Positions 17,845-29,466 of a stretch of 64,000 nt of DNA are shown here, piece by piece (positions within the stretch are counted from its first letter, which is position 1; every line of letters starts with the position of its first letter). The DNA comes from Lentibacillus jeotgali. Lineage in GTDB: Bacteria > Bacillota > Bacilli > Bacillales > Amphibacillaceae. The stretch spans positions 22,546-86,545 of the forward strand of contig NZ_AGAV01000012.1 of NCBI RefSeq assembly GCF_000224785.1. Reading direction: 5' to 3'. The translations under genes were made by a program, and so were the position numbers. The notes under the pieces are model-generated. The model had not been told where the DNA came from. It saw only the letters and a list, made by a program, of their open reading frames with translations, and ran no database searches.

Positions 17845-18639
17845 ATGAAGGAACGAACCATAACAGCATTTTTGGCATTTCTCATATTTATTCCTGCAGT
17901 CGTGTTTGGCGGAATCATTTTTCAATTATTTGTTTACTTGTTGGCATCGATAGCATTGTTCGAGTTAATCCGTATGCGTCAAATAGGTCATTATTATACT
18001 CCGGCCATATTTGCGCTTCTGGCATTATGGCTATTGCTGCTTCCTGAGTCGTCGCACTTGTTACTTGGAATGGAAAAAATAGAAGCATTTATGATTTTTG
18101 TTTTATTCCTGTTGTCATATACCGTGATGGCTAAGAATAAGTTTACATTTGATGATGCTGGTTTTGTTTTGCTGGCGGTTGCTTATGTCGGAATGGGTTT
18201 CTTTTACCTGATTGACACGCGGGACGGGGAAGCTGGTGCTGGTCTGGCACATATATTTTATGTGTTAGTTGTGATTTGGGCAACCGACACAGGGGCTTAT
18301 TTTTGTGGACGTGCTTTTGGCAAACATAAATTATGGCCGAAAATCAGTCCGAATAAAACAATCGAGGGGGCACTCGGCGGCATTGTACTGGCAGTTGTCA
18401 TTGGTATGATTTTTCATATCGCCTTTCCATTTCGATATGATATGATAATTGTAATAGCTGTATCGATTCTGGTCTCAGTTGCTGGTCAGGCTGGCGATTT
18501 GGTGGAGTCGGCATTCAAACGCCATTATGGCGTTAAGGACTCAGGGAACTTACTGCCGGGCCATGGCGGGATCCTTGATCGGCTGGACAGTCTTTTATTC
18601 GCGTTGCCGCTTTTGCATTTCATCAACTTTTTTACGTAA
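17845..18639 (+). CDS. cdsA: phosphatidate cytidylyltransferase
   Basis: CdsA makes CDP-diacylglycerol from phosphatidic acid and CTP, the precursor of membrane phospholipids and the substrate of PgsA (57531). The 264-residue protein is membrane-embedded with several hydrophobic helices. The signature SAFKRHYGVKDSG...LPGHGGILDRLDS is near the C-terminus. In B. subtilis dxr follows; here rseP starts about 90 bases later with nothing in between. Confidence 0.96.
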   Translation: MKERTITAFLAFLIFIPAVVFGGIIFQLFVYLLASIALFELIRMRQIGHYYTPAIFALLALWLLLLPESSHLLLGMEKIEAFMIFVLFLLSYTVMAKNKFTFDDAGFVLLAVAYVGMGFFYLIDTRDGEAGAGLAHIFYVLVVIWATDTGAYFCGRAFGKHKLWPKISPNKTIEGALGGIVLAVVIGMIFHIAFPFRYDMIIVIAVSILVSVAGQAGDLVESAFKRHYGVKDSGNLLPGHGGILDRLDSLLFALPLLHFINFFT

Positions 18640-18728
18640 TAATGAGGTTAGAGAATAGGATGGAAGAGCCCGGAAGACAATAGTTTGTATCTTATATAAC
18701 CTTTATCAGATAAAGGACGGTGCTTCGT

Positions 18729-19988
18729 TTGACCACAGTTGTAGCTTTTATATTCATGTTTGGACTACTTGTGTTTATTCATGAATTCGGTCATTTAATT
18801 TTTGCAAAAAGAGCAGGTATGCTGGCACGTGAATTCGCCATCGGCTTTGGGCCAAAAGTTTTTTCCTTTATGAAAAATGAAACGGTTTATACAATCCGCC
18901 TGCTCCCAATCGGCGGTTATGTGCGGGTAGCCGGTGAAGATCCGGAAATCATCGAACTGAAACCCGGCCAGCATATTGGCCTGGAATTCAATGATGACGG
19001 TAAAGTAAATAAAATTATTGTGAACCATAAATCAAAACATCCCAATGCGCGTATTATTGAAATAGAACATGCCGATTTGGATCATGAATTGCTTATCCAA
19101 GGGTACGAACCTGATGAAGAAGATGAGAAGTTAAACTTTCGGGTAGATCGCAAAGCATTTTTTGTGATGGATGAGGAAGAAACACAAATCGCACCATATG
19201 ATCGGCAATTTGCTTCTAAAAGTGTTGGTAAACGGGGGATGCAATTATTCGCTGGTCCAATGATGAACTTTGTGCTGGCGATTGTTATATTCATTATCGT
19301 TGGATTGGTTCAGGGGGTCCCGGTTGACGAAGCAAAAATAGCTAGTGTCCAGTCTGACAGCCCGGCAGAAGAAGCTGGCCTCCAGGTTGGCGATGAAGTT
19401 GTGCAAATTAATGGAAACGCCATTTCAACCTGGGAAGAATTTACCAATATCGTTGAAAATAACCCGGGTGAAGAACTTACTATGAACGTACAGCGTGACG
19501 GTGGTACTGAGATGTTGACCATAACACCTGCCGAAATCGAGGGACAAGGTATCACAATCGGACAGGTAGGGGTCCGGCAGGCATCTGAAAAATCATTCAT
19601 CAGATCATTTCCGTACGGGTTTGAACGGGCGTACGAAACGACAACGTTGATTCTTACTAACTTGACTATGCTTATAACCGGACAATTACCGATTGATGTC
19701 CTGTCCGGTCCTGTAGGAATCTATGATGCAACGGATCAGGTTGTCCAATCCGGTTTCATGACGTTCATGATGTGGACCGCGATTCTAAGCGTTAACTTAG
19801 GAATTGTTAACTTAGTACCGCTCCCGGCACTTGATGGTGGACGACTACTGTTTGTAGGAATTGAAGCCGTACGAGGCAAGCCGATTGACCCGCAAAAAGA
19901 GGGAATTGTTCATTTTGTCGGTTTTGCATTGCTGATGCTGCTGATGATTGTTGTCACATGGAATGACATCCAGCGATTATTCCTATAG
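18729..19988 (+). CDS. rseP: site-2 intramembrane zinc protease RseP (RasP)
   Basis: RseP cuts membrane-bound regulators such as anti-sigma factors within the membrane. The zinc site HEFGH is at residues 18-22 in the first membrane helix. The second motif NLVPLPALDGGR is near the C-terminus, and a PDZ domain (about 190-270) lies between. I prefer the TTG at 18729, eight bases after AAAGGACGG, giving 419 residues like B. subtilis RasP; a GTG at 18720 would overlap that site. The central acidic insertion (EPDEEDEKLN) is also found in relatives. Confidence 0.94.
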   Translation: MTTVVAFIFMFGLLVFIHEFGHLIFAKRAGMLAREFAIGFGPKVFSFMKNETVYTIRLLPIGGYVRVAGEDPEIIELKPGQHIGLEFNDDGKVNKIIVNHKSKHPNARIIEIEHADLDHELLIQGYEPDEEDEKLNFRVDRKAFFVMDEEETQIAPYDRQFASKSVGKRGMQLFAGPMMNFVLAIVIFIIVGLVQGVPVDEAKIASVQSDSPAEEAGLQVGDEVVQINGNAISTWEEFTNIVENNPGEELTMNVQRDGGTEMLTITPAEIEGQGITIGQVGVRQASEKSFIRSFPYGFERAYETTTLILTNLTMLITGQLPIDVLSGPVGIYDATDQVVQSGFMTFMMWTAILSVNLGIVNLVPLPALDGGRLLFVGIEAVRGKPIDPQKEGIVHFVGFALLMLLMIVVTWNDIQRLFL

Positions 19989-20079
19989 GCAGTCTTCGTA
20001 TTCATAGATGCGTTTCTTTTAAAAGCTAATCATTGAGTTGCTATTCTATTGGAGTTAAAATCAACAATCAGTTAAAGTG

Positions 20080-20112
20080 AAACCCTTGTCTATCCTCTCC
20101 GGCAGGGTTTTC
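20080..20112 (+). terminator. terminator between rseP and polC
   Basis: AAACCCT (20080-20086) pairs with AGGGTTT (20104-20110), then TCC. Its sequence resembles those at 24589 and 43255. Confidence 0.65.
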
Positions 20113-20150
20113 CATCATTATGCCAGGATTCAACAATATCAGGAGGAACC

Positions 20151-23100
20151 ATGATGGGGATTTCAAATCAAGAGAAAATGAATTTGCTACTGGAGCAGAT
20201 GGGGATTTCCGGCGAGCATCTAGATTCTCATTTTAATGATAGTGAATTGCTCAAACTGGAAGTACATAAACAGACAAAAACGTGGCATTTCCATATTCGT
20301 CTAAACCAGGTGCTGCCAACGGAGATATATGCGATGCTGTCTGCCAAATTGCAGGAAACGTTTCAGCAATTTGCACAAATTGAAATGACACTATACACAG
20401 AGAACAAGGATTGTCCCGAAGAAACCATAATCGCTTATTGGCAGCATTTCCTGCAGTCAGTATCTAATTTATCACCGGCCTATAAAGATCTTGTACTTGA
20501 ACAAGTTCCTGTGATTAACGATCATAAAATTATGTTAACCACAAGGAATGAAGCTGAGGGCAATGCACTTAAAAAGCGTCTTGAAAAGCCGTTTCAGGAT
20601 TTTTGCCGAAGAATTGGTGCACCAGTGTTATCAATGGCAATAGAGGTTAAAAATGAAGCCGGCGAAATGAAAAAGTTCAGAGAGCAAAAAGCACTTGAAG
20701 ACCAGGAATTAGTTTTGAAAACCATGCAGCAAAAAGAAAAGCGTGATCAGAACCGTCAGCAGGCTGAACAAAATAAGCCAGTCATGCTTGGTTATAAAAT
20801 TCAGGACGAGCCGATACAAATGGAAGAGATTCAGGATGAGGAGCGGCGTGTTACGGTACAAGGCTATGTTTTCTCATCGGAAATTCGTCAGCTGCGTTCC
20901 GGGAGAAGCTTATTGATTGTTAAAGCGACTGACTATACTGATTCACTACAGATTAAAATGTTTTCCAAAGGTGATGACGATGCTCACGTCTTTGAACAAC
21001 TGCAGGAAGGTATGTGGATTAAGGCCAGAGGCAGTATTCAGACGGATATGTATACGAATGAATTAGCCATGATGGCCAATGATATACACGAGGTTAAGGT
21101 AGAGACACGCAAAGACGAAGCAAATGATGACGAAAAACGCATTGAATTTCATGCGCATACTACAATGAGCCAGCTGGATGCTGTTGTTTCACCATCAGCA
21201 CTTGTTGAGCATGCAGCAAGATGGGGGCATAAAGCGATTGCGATCACTGATCATGGCGGTGTTCAGGGCTTTCCTGAAGCCCATGCTGCCGGGAAAAAAC
21301 ACGGTCTTAAAGTGTTATACGGCGTTGAGGCTAATTTAGTTGATGACGGTGTTCCGATTGCCTACAATGAAAGTGATACCGGTTTGGCAGAAGGTACATA
21401 CGTTGTGTTTGACGTTGAGACAACAGGGCTTTCTGCTGTTTATGACACAATTATTGAACTTGCTGCTGTAAAAATCCATCAGGGTGAGGTGGTTGACCGG
21501 TTTGAGTCATTCGCAAACCCGCACCATCCACTGTCCCAAACGACGATAGATCTGACCGGAATTACGGATGATATGGTCAAAGATGCACCTGAAATTGATA
21601 AGGTTCTAAAGGACTTCCATGAGTGGATGGAGGATAGCATCCTGGTAGCCCATAACGCGAGTTTTGATATCGGCTTTTTAAATCAGGGGTTTCAGAGGAT
21701 AGATTATGACAAAACAGCTAATCCCGTTATCGATACTCTTGAGCTCTCACGCTTCTTGTATCCGGAGTTGAAGAATCATCGGCTGAATACGATGTGCAAG
21801 CATTTGGATATCGAATTGACTCAGCACCATCGCGCAATCTATGATGCAGAAGCCACAGGTTATTTATTGTGGAAGCTTGTACAAGGGTTGCTTGAAAAAG
21901 AAATTTCCATTCATAATCAATTAAACAATCATATGGGTGAAGGAGATGCCTATAAACGCTCACGGCCGTCACATTGCACATTAATCGCCCGTACACAGGA
22001 AGGTTTAAAAAATTTATACAAGCTGGTCTCCTACGCCCATGTCAATTATTTTTACCGGGTACCGCGGATTCCAAGATCACTGCTTCAGAAACACCGGAAT
22101 GGTATACTTGTCGGATCTGCCTGTGATCAGGGGGAAGTTTTTGAAACGATGATGCAGAAGTCGGCGGATGAAGCTGAGAAAGCAGCCGGTTTCTATGATT
22201 ATATCGAAGTGCAGCCGCCTTCAAACTATGCTCACCTGATTGAGAAGGAGCTCGTTCAGAATGAGTCACAAATTCTGGATATTATTTCAAAATTGACTGA
22301 AATGGGCGAACGTATGAACAAACCTGTCCTGGCAACAGGAAATGTTCATCATCTTGAAAAACATGATAAAATCTACCGGCAAGTTCTAATCGCATCCCAA
22401 GCCGGTAATCCATTAAATAGGCAAACACTGCCCGATACATCATTCCGGACAACCAGTGAAATGATTGATTGTTTTGATTTTCTAGGTAAAGCGAAAGCAA
22501 AGGAAATCGTGGTCGATAATACAAAGGCATTGGCGGGTGAAATTGAAGAGGTCTCACCGGTCCAGGATGGTCTGTATACGCCGACAATCGAAGGCGCTGA
22601 ACAGGAAATACGTGATCTTTGCTACGATCGTGCCAAAGCAATTTACGGTGATCCGGTTCCGGAAATCGTAACGGACAGACTTGAAAAAGAGCTTACCAGC
22701 ATTATCGGACATGGTTTCTCGGTTATTTACCTGATTTCGCATAAACTGGTTAAAAAATCGCTTGATGATGGATATCTGGTGGGGTCGCGCGGGTCGGTCG
22801 GTTCGTCCCTAGTGGCCACCATGTCGGAAATTACCGAAGTCAATCCATTGCCGCCGCATTATGTCTGTGCCGAATGTCATTATCATGAATTTATAACAGA
22901 CGGATCGATCGGCAGCGGTTTTGATTTAGAAGATAAGACATGTCCTGAATGCGGCAGGCCGTTAACAAAAGACGGCCATGATATTCCATTTGAGACGTTT
23001 CTCGGTTTTAAGGGTGATAAAGTACCGGATATCGATTTGAATTTCTCGGGAGAATACCAGCCGAGAGCACATAATTACACAAAGGTTTTATTCGGTGAAG

Positions 23101-24446
23101 AGAAAGTCTTTCGTGCCGGAACGATCGGCACCATTGCTGAAAAGACGGCCTATGGTTATGTGAAAGGCTATGCATCTGATAAGCAGCTGGTTTATAAAAA
23201 TGCTGAAATCGACCGGCTTGTGCAAGGCTGTACGGGTGTGAAGCGGACAACCGGTCAGCACCCGGGAGGAATAATAGTTGTTCCTGAGGATAAGGAGATT
23301 TTCGACTTTACACCGATTCAATACCCGGCTGATGACCGGAACAGTGAGTGGCAGACGACCCATTTTGACTTCCATTCGATTGATGATAATTTGCTGAAAC
23401 TGGATATACTCGGACACGATGATCCAACTGTGATCCGGATGCTGCAAGATTTGAGCGGAATTGATCCAAAAACAATTCCGACAGATGATGAAGAAGTTAT
23501 GAAGATATTCTCCGGTCCGGAATCATTGGGTGTTACGCCTGAACAGATCAATTGTAAAACAGGCACATTGGGAGTCCCGGAGTTCGGTACACGGTTTGTC
23601 CGTCAGATGCTCGAGGATACGAAACCGAACACATTTGCCGAACTTGTTATTATATCAGGTCTGTCGCATGGCACTGATGTTTGGCTTGGTAATGCAGAAG
23701 AGCTGATTAATGATGGTATTTGTGAATTGCCCGATGTTATCGGCTGCCGTGATGACATTATGGTTTATCTGCTGTACAAAGGTCTCGAACCGTCTCTTGC
23801 CTTTACCATTATGGAATATGTGCGTAAGGGCAGGGGGTTGAAGGACGAATGGATCGAGGAAATGAAAAAGCATGGTGTTCCAGATTGGTACATTGAATCA
23901 TGCAAAAAGATTAAATATATGTTTCCAAAAGCCCATGCTGCCGCTTATGTCCTTATGGCCGTACGCATCGCCTATTTTAAAGTGCATTATCCTATTTATT
24001 TCTATGCAGCTTACTTTTCAGTGCGGGCTGGTGATTTTGAATTGGACACAATGGTTAAAGGATCCAATGCCATCAGGCAGCGGATTGAAGCAATCATGGC
24101 CAAAGGTATTGATGCCTCACCAAAAGAGAAAAGTCTTCTGACTGTCCTGGAAGTGGCCCTGGAAATGTGTGAACGAGGCTATTCATTCCAGAAGGTTGAT
24201 TTATATCAATCTAAAGCTTCGGAATTTATTGTGGACGGTAATTCTTTGATTCCGCCATTTGACGCAGTCGATGGTCTCGGTACGAATGCAGCGCTAAATG
24301 TTGTTAAAGCACGTGAAGATGGTGAGTTCTTGTCAAAAGAGGATCTTCGCCAGCGCAGTAAAATTTCCAAAACAGTGCTGGAATATCTTGATAGTCATGG
24401 CTGCTTAGAGGGGATGGCTGAAAAAAATCAGTTATCGCTGTTTTAG
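20151..24446 (+). CDS. polC: DNA polymerase III, alpha subunit, PolC type
   Basis: PolC is the main replicative DNA polymerase of Firmicutes. Domain order over 1431 residues: N-terminal domains, an OB fold (about 225-320), the PHP domain starting [15 protein letters not shown] (near 340), the inserted proofreading exonuclease with FDVETTGL (about 420) and HNASFDIGF, the rest of PHP, and the polymerase core with [11 protein letters not shown] (about 955). A four-Cys zinc element (CAECHYH...CPECGRP) is near 905. AGGAGGAACC precedes the ATG. The usual upstream neighbour proS is absent. Terminators on both sides make it a single-gene unit. Confidence 0.98.
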   Translation: MMGISNQEKMNLLLEQMGISGEHLDSHFNDSELLKLEVHKQTKTWHFHIRLNQVLPTEIYAMLSAKLQETFQQFAQIEMTLYTENKDCPEETIIAYWQHFLQSVSNLSPAYKDLVLEQVPVINDHKIMLTTRNEAEGNALKKRLEKPFQDFCRRIGAPVLSMAIEVKNEAGEMKKFREQKALEDQELVLKTMQQKEKRDQNRQQAEQNKPVMLGYKIQDEPIQMEEIQDEERRVTVQGYVFSSEIRQLRSGRSLLIVKATDYTDSLQIKMFSKGDDDAHVFEQLQEGMWIKARGSIQTDMYTNELAMMANDIHEVKVETRKDEANDDEKRIEFHAHTTMSQLDAVVSPSALVEHAARWGHKAIAITDHGGVQGFPEAHAAGKKHGLKVLYGVEANLVDDGVPIAYNESDTGLAEGTYVVFDVETTGLSAVYDTIIELAAVKIHQGEVVDRFESFANPHHPLSQTTIDLTGITDDMVKDAPEIDKVLKDFHEWMEDSILVAHNASFDIGFLNQGFQRIDYDKTANPVIDTLELSRFLYPELKNHRLNTMCKHLDIELTQHHRAIYDAEATGYLLWKLVQGLLEKEISIHNQLNNHMGEGDAYKRSRPSHCTLIARTQEGLKNLYKLVSYAHVNYFYRVPRIPRSLLQKHRNGILVGSACDQGEVFETMMQKSADEAEKAAGFYDYIEVQPPSNYAHLIEKELVQNESQILDIISKLTEMGERMNKPVLATGNVHHLEKHDKIYRQVLIASQAGNPLNRQTLPDTSFRTTSEMIDCFDFLGKAKAKEIVVDNTKALAGEIEEVSPVQDGLYTPTIEGAEQEIRDLCYDRAKAIYGDPVPEIVTDRLEKELTSIIGHGFSVIYLISHKLVKKSLDDGYLVGSRGSVGSSLVATMSEITEVNPLPPHYVCAECHYHEFITDGSIGSGFDLEDKTCPECGRPLTKDGHDIPFETFLGFKGDKVPDIDLNFSGEYQPRAHNYTKVLFGEEKVFRAGTIGTIAEKTAYGYVKGYASDKQLVYKNAEIDRLVQGCTGVKRTTGQHPGGIIVVPEDKEIFDFTPIQYPADDRNSEWQTTHFDFHSIDDNLLKLDILGHDDPTVIRMLQDLSGIDPKTIPTDDEEVMKIFSGPESLGVTPEQINCKTGTLGVPEFGTRFVRQMLEDTKPNTFAELVIISGLSHGTDVWLGNAEELINDGICELPDVIGCRDDIMVYLLYKGLEPSLAFTIMEYVRKGRGLKDEWIEEMKKHGVPDWYIESCKKIKYMFPKAHAAAYVLMAVRIAYFKVHYPIYFYAAYFSVRAGDFELDTMVKGSNAIRQRIEAIMAKGIDASPKEKSLLTVLEVALEMCERGYSFQKVDLYQSKASEFIVDGNSLIPPFDAVDGLGTNAALNVVKAREDGEFLSKEDLRQRSKISKTVLEYLDSHGCLEGMAEKNQLSLF

Positions 24447-24534
24447 ACTGGCTTATATACGCCAATAGCCAACTTCTTGCAACATAAAGTCCAATATGAT
24501 ATAGTTCTATTGGTAAGCAATGGTACGAACGATT

Positions 24535-24560
24535 GAAGGAGTGGGGATCCCCGCTCCTTC
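24535..24560 (+). terminator. strong hairpin after polC
   Basis: GAAGGAGTGGGG (24535-24546) pairs with CCCCGCTCCTTC (24549-24560), with one wobble pair. The tail TTCATAC is short of T, so it may be a weak terminator. Confidence 0.6.
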
Positions 24561-24588
24561 TTCATACTTGAATCTCTTTACATGTCTT

Positions 24589-24617
24589 CCCTTGCCACCT
24601 CATTCGGCAGGGGTTTT
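24589..24617 (+). terminator. terminator before rimP
   Basis: CCCTTGCC pairs with GGCAGGGG, then TTTT. It resembles the terminator at 43255 almost base for base. Confidence 0.75.
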
Positions 24618-24704
24618 ATATTAATGAAGGGTCATACACAAATGAAATAATGTATGATGGTTCATACTAGCAGTAAATGACAATTGAATAAAGGAGGGTA
24701 CGTG

Positions 24705-25172
24705 TTGAGTGAAATTGTGAAAACAACAGAAGAACTCGTTGAACCGATTTTACGAGAAAAAGGATTGGAATTAGTAGACGTCGAATATGTAAAAGAAGGC
24801 AAGAATTGGTTTCTGCGTGTTTATATCGACAAGGAAGGCGGTGTCGATATTGATGAATGCGGCACCGTGTCAGAACAGCTGGGAGATAAGCTCGACCAGA
24901 GAGACCCGATCAAAGGGGCTTATTTCTTAGAAGTATCATCGCCAGGTGTCGAACGTCCTTTGAAGACTAAAGCGGATTTTGAAAAAAATGTGGGCAATAA
25001 TGTTTATGTGAAGCTGTATGAGCCAATTAATGGCGACAAAGAGTATGAAGGGACATTAACGGAATTCACCGGTGAGACAGCAACTATCGCTTATAAAGTG
25101 AAGACTCGTGAAAAACAAGCAGAAATACCGTACGAAAAGATAGCTAAAGCAAGATTAGCTGTAGCATTGTAA
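24705..25172 (+). CDS. rimP: ribosome maturation factor RimP
   Basis: RimP helps 30S assembly around the S12/S19 region. The protein has the N-terminal alpha/beta domain with [12 protein letters not shown] and the block [14 protein letters not shown], then a C-terminal SH3-like barrel. I start at TTG 24705, six bases after AAGGAGGG; a TTG at 24684 lies upstream of that site and is unlikely. This gives 155 residues. rimP opens the rimP-nusA-rnpM-ylxQ-infB-ylxP-rbfA operon, and nusA starts 16 bases after it. Confidence 0.95.
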   Translation: MSEIVKTTEELVEPILREKGLELVDVEYVKEGKNWFLRVYIDKEGGVDIDECGTVSEQLGDKLDQRDPIKGAYFLEVSSPGVERPLKTKADFEKNVGNNVYVKLYEPINGDKEYEGTLTEFTGETATIAYKVKTREKQAEIPYEKIAKARLAVAL

Positions 25173-25188
25173 AGGGGGAAACGAAAAA

Positions 25189-26307
25189 GTGAGCAATCAG
25201 TTGTTTGATGCAATGGATTATTTGGAGAAGGAAAAAGGCATTGACAAGGATGTTCTAATGGAGGCTTTGGAAGCAGCCTTGATCTCTGCCTATAAAAAGA
25301 ATTTTAAATCTGCAACGAACGTACGCGTGGATATTGACGAGGAATCAGCAACAATGCGCGTATTTTCCCGGAAAACGGTTGTGGAAAATGTTGACAACAA
25401 TCTGGAAGAAATATCAGTTGAAGAAGCGAGAGAAATCGATCCCAACTATGATATAGAGGATGTCATTGAAGTTGAAGTGACACCAAAAGACTTCGGACGT
25501 ATTGCCGCTCAGGCAGCAAAGCAAGTTGTGACGCAGCGTGTCAGAGAAGCGGAACGCGGTGTCATTTTCAGTGAATACGTTGACCGTGAAGAAGATATCA
25601 TGACGGGCATTATTTCCAGAAAAGACCCCCGTTTCGTTTACGTCAACCTTGGTAAAATTGAAGCAAAACTTGCTGAATCGGAACAGATGCCGACCGAGGA
25701 TTACTATGTACATGACCGGCTGAAAGTGTTTGTCAATAAAGTTGAAAATACAAGTAAAGGACCGCAGATCTATATATCACGCTCACACCCGGGCTTGTTA
25801 AAACGCCTGTTTGAAATGGAAGTACCGGAAATTTATGATGGTACAGTTGAAATCAAATCAGTAGCGCGTGAGGCTGGGGATCGTTCCAAAATATCCGTCC
25901 ATGCGGATGATCCTGAAATTGATGCTGTCGGTTCATGTGTCGGACAAAAAGGACAACGTATTCAAGTGATCGTTAATGAATTGAAAGGTGAAAAAATTGA
26001 TGTAGTCGAATGGTCAGAGGACCCGGTTGTCTATGTTTCCAATGCGCTAAGCCCGTCAAAAGTGGTTGATGTACTGGTAAATGAAGAAGATAAGGCAACT
26101 ATTGTCATTGTCCCGGACTATCAGCTGTCACTGGCTATCGGGAAGCGCGGACAAAATGCCCGTTTGGCTGCTAAGTTAACAGGTTGGAAAATTGATATAA
26201 AAAGTGAGTCGCAAGCTCGTGAAGAAGGGCTTTTAACCGACGATGAGGAAGAGGAAGAGGAACCGGAGGACGATTCCTATCCCGACGATGACGAAGATTT
26301 GCTGTAA
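25189..26307 (+). CDS. nusA: transcription termination/antitermination factor NusA
   Basis: NusA binds RNA polymerase and modulates pausing and termination. Over 372 residues it has the N-terminal polymerase-binding domain (about 1-130), an S1 domain (about 135-200), then two KH domains with [14 protein letters not shown] and [16 protein letters not shown]. It lacks the extra C-terminal acidic repeats of E. coli NusA, as usual in Firmicutes, but ends in a short very acidic tail (from about 347). The start is GTG after AAAGGGGGAAA. A gap of about 100 bases separates it from rnpM. Confidence 0.97.
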   Translation: MSNQLFDAMDYLEKEKGIDKDVLMEALEAALISAYKKNFKSATNVRVDIDEESATMRVFSRKTVVENVDNNLEEISVEEAREIDPNYDIEDVIEVEVTPKDFGRIAAQAAKQVVTQRVREAERGVIFSEYVDREEDIMTGIISRKDPRFVYVNLGKIEAKLAESEQMPTEDYYVHDRLKVFVNKVENTSKGPQIYISRSHPGLLKRLFEMEVPEIYDGTVEIKSVAREAGDRSKISVHADDPEIDAVGSCVGQKGQRIQVIVNELKGEKIDVVEWSEDPVVYVSNALSPSKVVDVLVNEEDKATIVIVPDYQLSLAIGKRGQNARLAAKLTGWKIDIKSESQAREEGLLTDDEEEEEEPEDDSYPDDDEDLL

Positions 26308-26408
26308 CATCAAAGGCTATTAATTATGTCAGACCTTATATAAGACGTCGGTATCTGCTTAAGTACACGAGCATACCGGGCGTTTTGCTAGAATAGGGAG
26401 GGAGTCCG

Positions 26409-26693
26409 ATGGCTAAGAAGAAGCGGAAAATACCGCAGCGGAAATGTGTTGTAACAAATGAAATGAAACCAAAGAAAGAATTGATCCGCGTCGTCCGTAA
26501 TAAAGAAGGTGAGGTTTTTGTTGATCCCACCGGCAAAAAAAACGGACGCGGTGCATATGTGTCAAATGATCTTGCGGTTATTGAAAAGGCTGAAAAAAGC
26601 GGTATTTTAAGCCGGCAGTTGAATGCGGAAATTGAACCATCGGTCTATGAGGAATTAAAACGATTTGTTGAAGGTAATGTAGATGAAGGATAG
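26409..26693 (+). CDS. rnpM: RNase P modulator RnpM (YlxR)
   Basis: YlxR family proteins bind the RNase P RNA and are now called RnpM; earlier work described a nucleoid-linked regulatory role. The 94-residue basic protein begins AKKKRKIPQRKCVVTNEMKPKKEL, and the conserved core DPTGKKNGRGAYVSND is near residue 38. The start follows AGGGAGGGAG. It overlaps ylxQ by 11 bases, which suggests translational coupling. Confidence 0.93.
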   Translation: MAKKKRKIPQRKCVVTNEMKPKKELIRVVRNKEGEVFVDPTGKKNGRGAYVSNDLAVIEKAEKSGILSRQLNAEIEPSVYEELKRFVEGNVDEG

Positions 26694-26982
26694 CTATTTA
26701 AACCTGATAGGTCTGGCTTATCGTGCCAGGAAGTGTTCACTGGGGGAAGAAACGATTGTAAAGGATATTCAGCAAAGAAAAGCGAAACTTGTCCTGCTGG
26801 CAAATGATGTTGGACCCCGAACACGAAAAAAGCTTATTAACAAATGTAAAACGTATGAAGTGCCATTTGAAATAGTTGATGATAGAGAGACTCTATCGAA
26901 TGCTATCGGCAAACCCCAACGAGTAGCTGTAGCTATTTTGGACGCAGGATTCGCTGACAAAATCAACTCGCTACTGGGGTAA
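26683..26982 (+). CDS. ylxQ: L7Ae-family ribosomal protein YlxQ
   Basis: This 99-residue protein belongs to the L7Ae/L30e/S12e family, which binds kink-turn RNA. Family features are [14 protein letters not shown] at the N-terminus and [16 protein letters not shown]. subtilis YlxQ (also called RplGB) is not essential and its RNA target is not settled. The ATG lies inside the end of rnpM. infB starts 20 bases downstream. Confidence 0.93.
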   Translation: MKDSYLNLIGLAYRARKCSLGEETIVKDIQQRKAKLVLLANDVGPRTRKKLINKCKTYEVPFEIVDDRETLSNAIGKPQRVAVAILDAGFADKINSLLG

Positions 26983-27002
26983 TCAATCTTGGGGGTGAAC
27001 AT

Positions 27003-29153
27003 ATGAGCAAAATGCGTATATATCAATATGCGAAACAAAATAATACAACAAGTAAAGAAGTCATTCAGCATTTAAAAGATTTAAACATTGATGTAAAAAA
27101 TCACATGTCGACGGTTTCAATTGAAACAATTGTGAAACTGGACGAAAAGTTTGCACCGAAACAGCCCGATAAAAATGAAAAGCCCAATGATAATCAGCAA
27201 AAGCAAACTAATCCAAACCAATCAAAAAGGAATTCTAACCAGGGAAAGAAAGATAAGCAAAACGGGAAGCGGTATAATCAGAACCAACGCAAAAAAGGAC
27301 AACAGCAAAACAGGAATAAAAAGCATCATAACAATGGCAATAAACGGAATCAAAACAGATCTACATCTAAACCGCAACAACAGAAACCGGTTAAAGAATT
27401 GCCGGCCAAAATCACCTATAGCGAAACATTGACGGTAAGTGATTTAGCAGAGAAATTAAACAAAGACAATTCAGAGATTATTAAAAAACTGATGTTCCTG
27501 GGCGTTATGGCTAACAAAAACCAGGATCTTGATGATGATACTGTTGAGCTGCTATGTGATGAGTTTGGCGTTGAAGTTGAAAAAGAGATTATTCTGGAAG
27601 ATACCGATTTTGATAAGTACCTTGAGAAAGATGATCCGGCTGATCAGGTGGAACGTCCCGCTGTTGTCACTATTATGGGCCACGTTGATCATGGTAAGAC
27701 AACATTGCTTGATGCCATCCGGCACACAAAAGTGACTGAAGGTGAAGCAGGCGGTATCACGCAGCACATTGGCGCTTATCAGGTTGAGAATGACGGCAGA
27801 AAAATAACGTTTCTCGATACTCCTGGCCACGCTGCATTTACAAGTATGCGCTCCCGCGGTGCTCAAGTGACGGACATTGCTGTATTGGTGGTAGCTGCAG
27901 ATGATGGTGTTATGCCGCAGACCGTGGAAGCCATTAATCACGCAAAAGCAGCTGAAGTACCGATTATTGTCGCTGTTAATAAAATGGATAAAGAAGGCGC
28001 CAATCCTGACCGTGTTATGCAGGAATTGACGGAATATGAACTGATCCCTGAAGACTGGGGAGGCGAGACAATCTTTGTTAACTTGTCGGCAGTCAAACAG
28101 GAAGGTATTGACGCCCTGTTGGAGATGCTTGTTCTCGTATCAGAAATGGAAGAACTAAAAGCCAATCCGAGTGCTGACGCATTTGGCACGGTTATCGAAG
28201 CTCAGCTTGATAAGGGCAAAGGGCCTGTTGCAACTCTGCTTATTCAGAACGGGACATTACACGTTAGTGACTCAGTCGTTGTCGGCAATACATTTGGGCG
28301 TGTCCGTGCAATGGTTAATGATGAAGGAAGACGTGTTAAAGAAGCAGATCCATCGACACCCGTCGAAATAACCGGGTTAAACGGTGTACCGCAAGCCGGC
28401 GATCAGTTCCTTGTATTTAAAGATGAGAAAAAGGCACGTCAAGTCGGTGAAGCCCGCCAGGAAAAACACATTCGGGAAAACCGGTCAGAGTCAACGAAAG
28501 TCAGCCTTGATGATTTATTTGAACAAATTAAACAGGGTGAAATGAAAGAAATCAATATTGTCATTAAAGCTGATGTGCAAGGATCTGCCGAAGCGCTGGC
28601 ATCATCACTTGAAAAAATTGATGTTGAAGGTGTCAATATCAAGATTATTCACACAGGCGTTGGTGCGATCAAGGAATCAGATATTATTTTAGCATCAGCA
28701 TCAAATGCCATTGTGATCGGGTTTAATGTACGGCCGGATGTTAATGCGAAAAAAGCCGCTGAATCCGAAAAAGTCGATGTACGGCTGCACCGGGTCATTT
28801 ATAAAGTGATTGAAGAAATCGAGTCAGCCATGAAAGGTATGCTTGACCCTGAATATCAGGAGAAAGTTATCGGTCAGGCAGAGGTCCGCGAAACGTTCAA
28901 AGTATCTAAAATCGGGACAATTGCCGGGAGTTATGTAACCGACGGCAAAATCACCCGTGACTCCGGTGTGCGTTTGATTCGCGACGGTGTTGTCCAATTT
29001 GAAGGCGAAGTTGACACATTGAAGCGTTATAAGGATGATGTCAAAGAAGTCGCACAAAACTACGAATGCGGGATAACGATCAAGAACTTTAATGATATTA
29101 AAGAAGGGGATATACTTGAAGCATTCGTTATGGAAGAAATTGAAAGAACATGA
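27003..29153 (+). CDS. infB: translation initiation factor IF-2
   Basis: IF-2 brings initiator tRNA to the ribosome. The 716-residue protein has a short N-terminal domain ([19 protein letters not shown]), then a low-complexity Asn/Gln/Lys linker (about 55-135). A second N-terminal domain and the GTPase domain follow, with GHVDHGKTT (about 226), DTPGHAAF and NKMDKEG, then domains II-IV ending in EDGE-type barrel sequence. The linker composition is typical and variable between species. GGGGGTGAAC precedes the ATG. ylxP overlaps the stop by 4 bases. Confidence 0.98.
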   Translation: MSKMRIYQYAKQNNTTSKEVIQHLKDLNIDVKNHMSTVSIETIVKLDEKFAPKQPDKNEKPNDNQQKQTNPNQSKRNSNQGKKDKQNGKRYNQNQRKKGQQQNRNKKHHNNGNKRNQNRSTSKPQQQKPVKELPAKITYSETLTVSDLAEKLNKDNSEIIKKLMFLGVMANKNQDLDDDTVELLCDEFGVEVEKEIILEDTDFDKYLEKDDPADQVERPAVVTIMGHVDHGKTTLLDAIRHTKVTEGEAGGITQHIGAYQVENDGRKITFLDTPGHAAFTSMRSRGAQVTDIAVLVVAADDGVMPQTVEAINHAKAAEVPIIVAVNKMDKEGANPDRVMQELTEYELIPEDWGGETIFVNLSAVKQEGIDALLEMLVLVSEMEELKANPSADAFGTVIEAQLDKGKGPVATLLIQNGTLHVSDSVVVGNTFGRVRAMVNDEGRRVKEADPSTPVEITGLNGVPQAGDQFLVFKDEKKARQVGEARQEKHIRENRSESTKVSLDDLFEQIKQGEMKEINIVIKADVQGSAEALASSLEKIDVEGVNIKIIHTGVGAIKESDIILASASNAIVIGFNVRPDVNAKKAAESEKVDVRLHRVIYKVIEEIESAMKGMLDPEYQEKVIGQAEVRETFKVSKIGTIAGSYVTDGKITRDSGVRLIRDGVVQFEGEVDTLKRYKDDVKEVAQNYECGITIKNFNDIKEGDILEAFVMEEIERT

Positions 29154-29428
29154 TTATCAGTGCTGAAGTGGAATGCATGCTGTATGAAGGCCGTTCTTTA
29201 AAACAAAAACGTTCCATTATCAAACGTGTTATGGCTAAATTGCGGAACGATTTAAATGTCGCTGTCACAGAATTGGATTACCATGATTTGTGGCAGCGCA
29301 CAAAGATCGGTGTCGTGACAATATCCAATGAAAGAAACCATGCCGAGCAGGTGATTCAAACGGCGTTAAAAATCATTGACACCTTTACAGAGTTTGAACG
29401 AACAACCACGGATGTAGAGTTTTTATAG
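29150..29428 (+). CDS. ylxP: DUF503 protein YlxP
   Basis: A 92-residue protein of the DUF503 family, function unknown, always found near infB and rbfA. The recognisable stretch is [20 protein letters not shown] (starting near residue 16), followed by a ferredoxin-like alternation of strands and helices. The ATG overlaps the infB stop (ATGA), showing translational coupling. Placement suggests a link to ribosome assembly or initiation, but that is inference. Confidence 0.9.
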   Translation: MIISAEVECMLYEGRSLKQKRSIIKRVMAKLRNDLNVAVTELDYHDLWQRTKIGVVTISNERNHAEQVIQTALKIIDTFTEFERTTTDVEFL

Positions 29429-29466
29429 CCTGGGGAAAGACCGTTGACATAATGAGGTGAAGCAAA

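Noticed and set aside
20000..20150. T-box leader left over from a lost proS before polC
   Set aside because: No T-box bulge sequence or specifier stem is visible; only a plain terminator.
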